A stretch of DNA of 64,000 nt from Echinometra lucunter. Its lineage: Eukaryota > Echinodermata > Echinoidea > Camarodonta > Echinometridae. Of the stretch, positions 1 through 11,200 are shown piece by piece. Location: the NCBI GenBank assembly GCA_029962745.1, contig CM057154.1, positions 21,270,276-21,334,275 of the forward strand. Reading direction: 5' to 3'. The notes under the pieces are model-generated. The model was not told the origin of the DNA, ran no database searches, and saw only the letters and a list, made by a program, of their open reading frames with translations. The position numbers and the translations under genes are program-made. The first letter of the stretch is position 1. Every line of letters starts with the position of its first letter.

Positions 1-384
1 AAATGTCAATCTTCCGGTTTGTAGAAATTAGCGAGAGGGCGGATCATATACCAATGTAAATTTAGTATGAATATTTCACCAGATGACATCATTAGTATCA
101 ATAATAGCTTCGCAAAATAATGCGTGTGTGTGTGTGTGTGTGTGTATAAATATATATCTATTGGGTAATCATCCCCTGCTAATGAGGACCTGTCTACGAC
201 AATGCCAGTCCCTGTACTGTCTTGAAGATTTCAAGAGCGCCTTCAACAGTTAGCATCTTATTCACCTCTTTTGGCCTTCCGGCTAGATCTTGACGTCTCA
301 ATATAAGATTTCGCGTTGATACCATAATTCGTCAGAGCTGTGTTCAAGATCTTATTATGCAGTGATTTCGTGTCTATTCTATAG
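1..384 (+). other. Intron sequence before the first visible exon of gene 1
   Basis: Non-coding by comparison with gene 2, where SRCR1 ends about 550 bp before SRCR2. It holds a (TG)n tract at about 121-146. No SRCR1 exon is recognisable here. Confidence 0.6.
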
Positions 385-693
385 TTCGTCTTACTGGAGC
401 ACGTTTCCCCGGCGAAGGCAGGGTAGAGGTGTTCTACCAAGACTCTTGGAGACCAGTCTGCAGTGATTTCTGGGATATCAACGATGGACACGTTGCCTGC
501 CGAGAACTGGGGCTTGGCAATGCACTCTACGTCGACAGTACTGTCCTTTCTTCAAAGGATATGAATTCTTACTTTTTGAACGAAGTCGGATGCAGTGGGG
601 ACGAATCTAATCTTTTGGATTGTCCTGGATCCACTTTTAGCACTGGCAAATGTAATTCTACTCGCAGGGCCTCAGTGCGATGCTCGAGTGGCG
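385..693 (+). CDS. Gene 1 exon: SRCR domain 2
   Basis: A 309-bp phase 1-1 exon with acceptor ttctatag and donor gtgagt. It encodes VRLTGARFPGEGRVEVF at its start and ends at a Cys near SVRC. Six cysteines sit in the group-A SRCR pattern: one in RPVCSD, one in HVACRELG, one in EVGC, one in LLDC, one in GKC and one in VRC; the LGxG motif carries no Cys. The equivalent exons of gene 2 (32469) and gene 3 (54445) have identical length. SRCR domains are extracellular ligand-binding modules. Confidence 0.92.
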
Positions 694-3600
694 GTGAGTT
701 GACGTGCTTTGAATGTTAAAAATTTGTGTCTTAATTCAATATCATAATAATAATAATAGTTATAATAATAAAGATTGATTTATGAAGCGCATTATAAACA
801 AAAAAGTTTCTCTATGCGCTTTACAAAGTAAAAATAAGCAAAGGAAAATTGATCATAAATTTCAAACAGAACTATTTCAAAAGGTATTAACGTATTACAA
901 AGAAGAAAAATCAATGTATAGCGTAAATTTGATTCAAGGCAAGAAACAACAATGTGCCAATTTTTATCAATTACTAGTAAAATCTTACATATAAGGTAAT
1001 CCAAAATAGCAAAAGTTGAAAGAATTAATAACAGTGACTTAGATACGATGAATTATCATTTCGAAGAGTTACAAACAGAACAGGTAAGTTTTACGGAGGG
1101 TTTTGAAAGTCTGACGTGTTGCAGCCTGACGGATGTACACAGGGAGCGAATAAAATATTCCAAAGTGTGGGTGCTGTTACTTCGAATGCCCTGTCTCCGT
1201 AGAAATGGGTTGAGTGACGAGGAACGTGTAAGAGGTGCTGGTCTGAAGATCTGAGTCTACATGCAGGAACATAAGGTGAAGTCATATCTGAGATGTAGAC
1301 AGGACTCATGTTGTTCTGGGCTTTGAAAGTGATGAGCAGAATTTTGAAGATCATTCTCTTTTCAATAGGTAGCCAGAGTAGATCTTGAAGAAGGTGTGAT
1401 GTACCGTGCCTGCGTGGAGTTCTTGAGATGATTCGGGCTGCAGCATTTTGTAGAGTTTGGAGCTGGCGAATCTTAGTCTTAGGGAGACCGTACAAGAGAC
1501 TATTACAGAAGTCCAGTCTGTTCATGACGAAAGACTGTATCGACGTTTGTGTAGCCGATTTAGTGGTTCGGTGTAAAAATGTCAGAGGTAAAAATGCCGG
1601 AGGAAAAAATGTCAGGGGAAAAAATGTCAGAGGTAAATATGTCAGACGTAAAAATGTCAGAGATAAAAATGTCAGCTCTGAAAATGCCGAAGTGAACGTG
1701 TAACAGGTAAGAATATTGAATTTGAAATAAGGAAGAGCACGAGATATTAAAAAAAAGAATCCATACTGTATAAATGGAGTGATCATAATAATACTGCTCT
1801 CTGTAAAAGTGTGTATGTTCAGTCATTCGACTGGCCTTCCTGTCTTACTCATTTGATGTGAAAGTGATAATGCTCCCCCATTTAACCACCTAATGAGGCC
1901 AATCTTGTTTTGGCCGGGAGAACATCCTGGTATGTGCGCATTGCCCAACAGTGTTTTGATCTTCCGAGCACTTGTTTAGCTGACTCCAAATATAGCAGCA
2001 AACGAATGCCCAGTTCCCTCTCTGTGTTTAAGATTTGGCCGCTTGACATGATTGCACTGTTAAACATATTTATGACAATTTCAGCAAGCGATAAGTAAAT
2101 CGCGCGTTTTGGGTAAGAAATGTAGCATGGGATGATGTTCATTATTTTCTTTGTGAGATTAATTAAGTTACAGGATTATATCTAAATGATTTAAGATCTT
2201 AAGTGGAATGACAGAATGGTAGATGAACTTAAGAAGGGATATCCACGTTTGATGTTTTGCATATGCTAACACAATTATCTAATTGAAAAATTCTCTTTAA
2301 AAGTTGTAAATTCCGCAGCGTATCGGATGAAATAATACAAAAGGTCGAGAAATAGACCGAATTAACGATTCAATTTCGCTTACTTCCTATTCTTCCTTAC
2401 GTATAAGGACAATGATATTGAAGCATTCGTTCACGTATACCACGCTTAATTGAATAATTCTCTTTAAAAGTTGTAAATTCCGCAGCGTATCGGATGAAAT
2501 AATACAAAAGGTCGAGAAATAGATCGAATTAACGATTCAATTTCTCTTACTTCCTATTCTTCCTTGTAAGGACAATGATATTGAAGCATTCGTTCACGTA
2601 TACCACGCTTAATTGAATAATTCTTTTTAAAAGTTGTAAATTCCGCAGCGTATCGGATGAAATAATACAAAAGGTCGAGAAATAGATCGAATTAACGATT
2701 CAATTTCTCTTACTTCCTATACTTCCTTGTAAGGACAATAATATTGAAGCATTCGTTCACGTATACCACGCTTGATTGGAGTAGGGGGGGGGGGGGGAGC
2801 TTATGAAGGGAAATGTACATATCAAAATCGCGCAGTCGTGTGGAATGTGTGTGGTCAGCTACTCGTGTTACCAACCCAGTTTTTTCCCACCATCGTTTTT
2901 ACAATGTCCGTCCCCGAGGTGAAAACGAGGTCAATGCGCGCATACCAGAACGTTCACCCCGCCAACACCATAACCGTTATTTCCAAATGGCCAAGACAAG
3001 GGCATTCAAGTATAGACACAGTATGTTTACAGAAAATATTTGAATATATCCCACTCCCCATAATTTCTATAATTCAGTATTCGTACCTGAAACATGTCAC
3101 TTAAACATTTCCAAATCTGGCATACCTCTGACATTAATTTTTTACCTCTGACATTTTTACCTCTGACATTTTACTTCTGACATTTTTACCACTGACATTT
3201 TCAACCTCTGACACTTTTACCTCTGACATTTTTACCTCTGACCTTTTTGGTGACAACCCACTTCAACGAAGGCCCGCGAGACCGAAGGCCCGCGAGGCAG
3301 AAAATAGCGAATTGTAATCTATAATATCACACCGCTCTGACCAATTCCTGTACCAGAAGGAAGTTTAATAAGTATTAAAGTGCAGCGAGTGTTTTTCATT
3401 GAAGGTGTAGAACATCCGGAAACGAGGACTAAACATGCTAAAGGAGACATAATTATTTTATATACCGATAGCGCATTATTTGTAATGAAGGAAAATATAA
3501 TACGAGAAAAGTCGGCTTCGCGGGCATTCGGTCAAGTGCTCGGACCCCACATTGGTACCTCTGACATTTTTACCCCCGACATTTTTACCTCTGACATTTT

Positions 3601-5192
3601 TACCTCTGACATTTTTACCTCTGACATTTTTACCTCTGACATTTTTACCTCTGACATTTTTACCTCTGACATTTTTTCCTCTGTCATTTTTACCTCTGAC
3701 ATATTTACCTCTGACATTTTTACCTCTGACATTTTTACCTGGCACCGATTAAGTCAGGTATCTCCTGATCTTCCCGATGTTTCGTAAGGCGGCTGTAGCG
3801 GATCTGCAAATGTTCTTCAGTTGGTCATGCATCGTAAGATTCCTGTCTACAATCACACCCAAATTCCTCGCGTTCTCCACAGGGGCAATCACTGCTTCAC
3901 CAACTGTCACTGCTGTAGGATGGAAGGTTCGGAACTTTGAGGAGAAATGCATTACTTCCGTCTTCGAATCATTGATTTTGAGCATGTTTTGTATCGCACG
4001 GAGTTTAAAATCAGAGATGCATTTAGTCGCAGAGTGGATTCATCTCGAAGATGTGACTCAAACAAGATGTACAGCTGAGTATCATCGGCGTACATCATGG
4101 CCTGAAGACCATGAGCTTCTATGACATCATACATAGCGGCTCTATACAAGGTGTAGATGAGAGGACCTATTACTGATCCCTGAGGTATTCCGTGCATGTC
4201 AGTGTAAGTATCAGAGGTTGCATCGTTGACCTTCCTGATATATATGATGTTAACCACAGAAGAACTTTGCCAGCAAAACCGTAGCGGCCAGCCAGTCTTT
4301 CTAGCAGAATTCCATGATCTACCGTATCAAAAGCAGCACTGAAATCGAGCAACACAAGTACTGCCTCCTTTCGTTGATCAAGAGCAAGCAAGATATCATT
4401 CTGTACTTTGAGAAGAGCCGATTCCACACAGTGATTTGACCTATAAGCGGACTGAACTTTAGGCAAAGCTCATTGTCTCTCGGGTATTCCTTGATCTGTG
4501 CCGCTGCTACTCTCTCAGTTAGCTTGGTGATAAAACTGAGGTGTGATATAGGTTTGTAATTGGCCAGATCGTTCGGTGAAAGGCAACCCTTTTTCAATCG
4601 AGAAATCACTATGGAGTGCTTCATCATAGAAGGAATTGTCGCAGACTGGAGACCCATATTGACTAATTTAGTCAAGATAGGAAGAAGGGCCCCCGGTAGC
4701 TTTCTTCACTATCCAACTCGGGATTGGATCAAGATGGCAGTAAGAATTTGAAGTAGATCTTATGATATTCTGTACTTCATCCTCCATCACATAATCAAAT
4801 CATACGAAGGCTGAGAAAATCAATTACAATCATTCTATGCTGAAGTCTTTAGAATCCACACCAGTGTTCGAACGAGAGGAGGGATGTGTGCGGGTGTGTG
4901 CGGGTGTTTGCGTGTGTGTATGTGTGTGTGTGTGGGGGGGGGGGGGGGTAAACTTCCCCTGTATTCCATTGAACCACAGGGTCCGGGGTTCGAATCCCAC
5001 CGCAGCACTCGCGTCCTTTGGCAAGACGTTTATCTACATTTGTCACTCTCCACCCAGGTGTAGTAAATGGGTACCCGGTAGGAAGAAATTCCTTGAATGC
5101 TCGAGCGCCTGATCACGGCAGCAGTGCTAAAGCCGGGGTAATGATATGCAGCGCTTAGAAACATTTGTATTAAGCGCTATATAAATGTTGCA

Positions 5193-5244
<52 letters not shown>

Positions 5245-8200
5245 AGATATTGAAGAAAAAATGTCACTCGGCAGGTCGATATGGAAACATACATTACGCA
5301 AAGTTGGAGTTTCCTTATTGAAAACCTAGAGTAATCACTTCCTACACAATATTTGTGATCTGAAACTAAGACATGTAATAGAAGGGGGTAACAGGATCCA
5401 TGTGTGTACTTAAAATCAATGTTGAGTGAAACACTTTGCCATCTCTTCGATGGGATGGATATCCAAGCCGTAAACTCATTTTCTATACAGTGCGAATCAA
5501 AATAAAGGTAATCCAAATTTACAGGATTTTTATTTCAAGGTTATTGACTTTGACCATTTATAAGCAGATTATATTAAAATAGGAACTCTTCCTCTTTCCA
5601 TTGATATCTCACTCGCGTAATTTATGCTATGCATGACCGAGTTCATTGTTATTTAAGATAAATTCCATTTTTTTTGCAACTTTTGGAAAATGGACGTAGA
5701 GACTGAACTCCCCTCTTTCAATGCAGCCACACTGTCAATTACTTTCTTATCGATTATGACCAATTATGACCAATGCGCCTTGGGCACTCTGCAGAGTGGA
5801 TTTGGCGCATTACAAATCCCATCTATTATTATTATTATTATTATTAATTTCACAGTAGTGTTTTTGCAATTATAATGGATGCAAGACTGATATTTTCCCT
5901 GCATTATGCTCATGATAAGTTTTTAGTAGGTCTGATAATCATTAGTTATCATCAGTGATCGTTAAAACATGGTCCAATTGACGGGAGAAATAACACTTTC
6001 AGCTTTGAAGGTTGCATCATTTCACCACAAAGAAATGAGTTTGCGGAGAACTCAAGAGGATTTTAGAGAGCATCTTCCGAAAAGTCTCCAGCAAGTTTGT
6101 TTTTGGTTCATTTAGTAACGGGAAAATACTAAAGCATGGTACTAGCCTTTTCCAAAACCCAAGGTAGTCTGGTAAAAAGTGCACTGAGTGTTCAGGGAGA
6201 AGTCTTCTGCGCCAAGGCATCAATCATTTAAGGCATATTTTTCCCAAGGATATTACCAAAAACGAAGGTAATATGCCAAAGACTAACGAGAAGAGCGTAA
6301 CCATTTAAATGATTGTTGGGAAAATATCATTTAACTTGTCACATTCAACGGAAATATAAACATACTTAATTGTGTATGTACTCGCTGAAAGCGTCCGTTT
6401 CATTCAATTCCCCAAACTTGCAAAAAATGGAATTTGTACCTGTCGTCTTCATTATCAATCTACTCACTCAAGCGTGACAGCGATGATGCAAATGAGGTAT
6501 TAATCATGTCATTTGAAAGAGGAAGAGTTGTCCCTTTTAAATATTTTACATGCAAAATTACGAAGTACATAACCTGGAATAAGAATCCTTTAAATTTGGA
6601 ATACCTTTTTTTTTATGCGCACTGTTTTTGTCTAAAGTCGATACCTTATTCTCTATTTAAAATATTTTGTTTGCTGTTATTGTAATTTCCGACATTCGCC
6701 AATAAATTTTTCATTTTAAAGTACTTTCGTCTAAATATGCATGTATCTTATCAAATTAAAAAAACCCCACTTTAATCAAACTCGATTTCTTTTTATCATC
6801 CTAGTTCGTCTTGTCGGGGGCAGGAATAACAGTGAAGGGAGGGTGGAGTTTTTCTCGAAGTCAACCTGGGGAACTGCCTGTGGCGAATCGTGGACGCTGA
6901 ATGATGCACATGTCGTGTGCAAAAGCTTAGGATTCGCTGGCGCACTAAAATCATTTACTCATGAAGATTTCGGAAGTGGTGAGGGCAACATATTTCTAGC
7001 AGATGCCCGTTGCACGGGGAGAGAAAACAACATCTTGGATTGTCCAAATGGAAAATTTGAAACAACAGATTACTGTTCCTTTGACGGTGCTGGTGTCTTG
7101 TGCTCTTCTGAAGGTAATACGCTATTCATTCCTGAAATTACTACAAAAGAAAATCAGCTGATGGGGATAGTAATCTGTCCCAGATACGAAGAAATAAATA
7201 GTTTTATGTTCTGTAAATCTGTTTCATTTAGTAGGTCTGCCTGTGTCTTTCCAGCATGTCCAGTGTATGGCTCCTTCTTTCTGAGTCACATTTGAGTTAT
7301 TTCTTTCATAAAGTTAGATGCCACAGAAAAGATTTTACTGCGTGCAACGTGCGAAAAAAAATATTGATAATGTATCTATTTTTTTCATGATTTTTTAGGA
7401 CTTTTCACTACAATGCTAAGTTTTTCCCAATCTATTTCCTTGAATTAAAAGACGAGAGCATCATCCTTGTCGATGGAAGAAGCTTTCTCGACGGCATAGT
7501 AACGTATTACTACAACGGGCACCAAAGATCTGTCTGTGGCCACTCTTGGGATATGAACGATGCTGATGTTGTCTGCAGAAGTCTGGGACTTGGTCATGCG
7601 CAGATGATTCCTGCTGATATATCAGATGGCAGTTTTGCTGACGTCACTCTCGACCGAGTACACTGTACCGGAAATGAATCCACCTTCTTCGATTGTCCCG
7701 GAGTAGGTACTACATCTGAAAGCAACTGCAGTGATTCCGGAGATGCTAGAGTAGTGTGCTCAGGAGGTATGTGTGTTGTTTCCAGATAGGCATACCCTGC
7801 CCATATGACTGACCGATGGGGTTAGAAAAGTCAAAATGTGCAACAAAAGTAGCGACATATGGATTGTAAATCTCTTTCCATAACTGCTAATGTGTTGTCT
7901 GATAAATTTAAAGAATATCATGAAAGATCACCTGACTTTTGGGGGTTTTTTTTTGTTAATCTTTTGCTTATTTTGTTGGATTTCAATTTCATGTTTTATT
8001 TCATTACTCATGACTTCTGTCCGCAAAGTGATTTTGACATTACTCAGCATGCTCAGTAAATACCGCTCACATTTATTCATTTGTGGCGAAACCATTTAGT
8101 AGGAACCTTATTGGCACAGGTGCAGCCCCCAAACCATGCGAAATATTCTCTGTAAAGAAATATTGGGCGAAATTTTACCCAGCACGAGGGAAATTACATA

Positions 8201-11200
8201 TCCAACCAACTTTGGGCAATATTTTTACCCAATAATTTGAGAAGCATATTCAATTGCCCAGTTAGGGTAAACATAAACAATAATTACTTTAAAATAGGAA
8301 AAATGTCATTGAAATTGGATAATAAGAAATGCCGTAGGAAATGTTGGTTGGATACATTACTACCTTCATGGCACAATTATTTTACCCAATATTTTTTTAG
8401 TTTTCACAATGGCTTAAGTACTTACAAATGTTATGAACTGTCAACCTTGCTGTCACATAACAAAAGCATTAGCAATGCTCCACGCATCATGATCGCTTGT
8501 CAGTCTAGTAGTATTCATAATTCATGATTAAATGATTTATATGTTCTTTCAGGAAGCCTCTGTGTAACGAATTGGTGCCGCTTGGGAATAGATTCGGAAG
8601 GTATGAAAAAATCAAACATTTTCAAGTTTGATAACAATTGAGCTGTGTGTTTTCCTCAACTGGCTTACTTTATTGTACAGTACGGTTTACACATGGTTTA
8701 GACATGGGTCGTTTGCTTTTTCACTTGTTTTTGTGAATTGCAAGGGAAGCTAGGCCGACGTTTCACTTTTTTTTCAATTTTGTATGCAATAAAACTAACA
8801 TTGTGTTGATTGTTGCCTAGTACCGAGCATCGTAGTCAGTATTTGATAAAAATTATCCGATCAAATATATGACTGTCTTTTAAAAAATTGATTGTACTGA
8901 CGTACGCTCTCCTCTGGTTTATTAAAATGACCCGTACTAGGTAATGACTTTTTTTTTTTTGGGGGGGGGGGGGGTGTAAAATAACCATTTCTGGTCTTCT
9001 TTATTTCCTCATAATAACAAGCATTTTCACATTCTCAAAATTTCCCCCATTTCTGGAGAGTAATGCACGTTTTTCTACGTGAAACATTTTCTTCTATTTG
9101 TAAACGATAATTCAACAGGTAAAACATAATATGAACAAGTCTCTGTTTAGTTCTTTTCTTTTTTACTTCCTTTCCAACAAAACTTTTGTAAATTGTGAAA
9201 AGGGCATAGTTCAAAATTATATCGACATCCCTTTCCTTCTTTGAAACAAATTCAGTACCGTACAATACATAGCATGTTTTAAATTGAAAGTTAGACATGA
9301 AGAATTTCTTTATATTCTTTTCAACCTCTTTCCAAAACATAGTGACTTCTTTGCAAAAAAAAAAAAAAAGAAAGAACATGCGCATGCAGTCACCTGGTTG
9401 CTTACAATAATAACATATGTCACTGGCATTTACTTTTCATTTGAACAGATTAGCCGGTATCGCCAGAATACTGTACATAAATTTGAATTGAAATTGATCA
9501 GTAAATTGTCTTTTATACCTTTTAACTTAACCAAACATCCGACCAGTCAGGTGTACATTCATTACCTAAAGTATTAAGCCAAAATTCCTTTCCTCTAGAT
9601 TCTTCGATTTTTGTCTTATAACTCATAGTATATTCTTTTAACAGTCAGTTGTCTTATTGACATTTTGATGTCTCTCTGTATTTTTTATGAAAACTGTTCA
9701 TGTTGTACCTGTAATGTAATGTGATGACAACTGATATTTCAAAGGAAGAACATAAGTAATCAATCAAGTCCTATTTCTTTTTTTTTTTTCAAACGAAGGA
9801 ATTGAATGCCAAGCTCTTATGAAAAGGACAAACGATTCAGAATCAGGTAAAATCGATGAACTTTCGTAAAATGCACTTCATAAAATGCATGCCGTACTCT
9901 GATGATGTATAGCTCCTTTATATTATGGCATCGCTGATGTAAAATTTGCAGATGTGAATTTTTAAAAATATATTTTCATTGTTTTGTTTTCACCTGTGGC
10001 GTGGATTGGACGGAAGTTCGACAATCACATTCGATACGTTAAATTCTGTTACAATAGCAAGGTCACAATGTCCTCATAATGATCTTCCATCAGCAAATCC
10101 CTATGATAGTTCTACAGATATACTTCCGTGTATCCAAGTTACATATATAACATCCGAAGATAGATAGATGTCTCTTTGTTTGAAAAGACCACCTTTCATG
10201 GTGGTATTTAAGCGGTCACTCTCTTTCCACACTTCTAATTAATTTAGGTGACTTTGAAAATTGTTAGTTTGTCCTAAGGAGGTTCCTTCAGGGATAGCGA
10301 AATGTTCATACCGAAGGACTTTGCTAGAATGTATTTATCAAATACCATCATTGTTGAGCTATAGTATTTACAATTTTCAATCATTTCAGCTCGTGTTATG
10401 GTTCTTTGTGCTCAGGTACGTGTGTTCAGTCTGACGTCCAGAATGTGGGACTTAGATCAGTTGCTTTAAAATGTTTGTAAGTATAACAGTAAAATGATGG
10501 AAATATATCAAAAGTGTAGTTAAGTGTTCTCTAAGAGATTTCCTTGAAAAATAAAACTGGGATATTGAATACACACACATAACCTTTGAAATATAGCATG
10601 ACAGCAATATAAGTTATGGAAATTAAGGCGTGAATATACAATGAAAAGGGTATGCACGTATGCATTCACACGCAAACAAGGGCATGTTTAACACGTTAGC
10701 CTTTCAACTTCCTATTATCTTATTTTCTCCCTCAGGACATCGACAGAGATGGAATCGTTTGGTTATCTGTTTGGACAATTATTAGAATGCCAGGAACAAA
10801 TCCGAGATATGTAAGTTTCATTGGCATTATCTTTTTACCGTTGTGCGTAATGAACAGTACTATGCTTAATGAACAGTACTATTCGTTTCTCAAACGAAAT
10901 AACCCGGCACGAAAGTGGGGATTCCTAAGACTCTTATACATAGATTAAGACAATGAACAGCTGACAACTGATATTTTTTTGCTCAGAAACCTGAAAGGAT
11001 TTGTGTTTCCATCAAGATTACCTCAGCACTGTGTGCTGAGCTGATCTAACCTGAATAATTATGTAGTATACTTAACCATTTCGGCGTAGTTATCGTTTTC
11101 GACACAGTGACTGTTTCAAGTACCCAAGAAACATTCATTCTGCTAAAACGAAAACGTATATATACATACAACATGTTAATATATGGAGGTGAAGGTGTGG

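Larger units (their letters stand above)
1571..3742. mobile_element. Foldback (TU-like) transposon with 15-bp repeat arms
   Basis: The left end (about 1576-1690) is an array of a 15-bp unit, TAAAAATGTCAGAGG; the right end (3118-3245 and 3555-3742) is the same array in inverse orientation. Inside these, non-array inverted repeats also pair: around 1700-1960 with 2925-3110 (e.g. CATCCTGGTATGTGCGCAT against its inverse near 2940). The insertion splits the reverse transcriptase between residues YLT and KSATQTSIQ, and CCGATTTAGT (left, before the element) is repeated as CCGATTAAGT (right), giving an 8-10 bp target duplication. Sea urchin TU elements are known to have long inverted arms with 15-bp tandem repeats. 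No transposase frame is seen inside. Confidence 0.8.
742..4822 (-). pseudogene. CR1/L2-like non-LTR retrotransposon, broken
   Basis: Minus-strand reverse transcriptase pieces, read from about 4822 down: LDPIPSWIVKK region, QSAYRSNHCVESALL, LLDFSAAFDTVDH (catalytic motif A), HGIPQGSVIGPL, MMYADDTQLYI (catalytic YADD), NLGVIVDRNLT, and the C-terminal SFVMNRLDFCNSLLYGLP with WLPIEKRMIFKILL (1091-1564). At least three frame changes (near 4460, 4260 and 3985) make it non-functional. The 3' end is an AAT-rich tail near 742-775. A foldback element (1575-3745) splits it. Motifs fit the CR1/L2 group of non-LTR elements. It lies antisense in the SRCR2-SRCR3 intron of gene 1. Confidence 0.85.

Noticed and set aside
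3476..3787. Open frames of MSEVKMSEVK or FTSDIFTSDIF type as repeat proteins
   Set aside because: They are translations of the 15-bp array of the foldback arm. A 15-bp unit without stops stays open in several frames.
7399..7451. Upstream acceptor for the SRCR4 exon of gene 1 (AG at 7397-7398), as a frameshift mutation
   Set aside because: That acceptor gives a stop in frame, which first looked like a pseudogene lesion. The AG at 7450-7451, supported by the starts of the same exon in genes 2 and 3, keeps the frame, so no lesion is needed.
8553..8600. LDLa module in the linker exons
   Set aside because: Type C LGRs have LDLa domains, but the exon has only two cysteines and no D-x-x-D-x-S-D-E calcium site.
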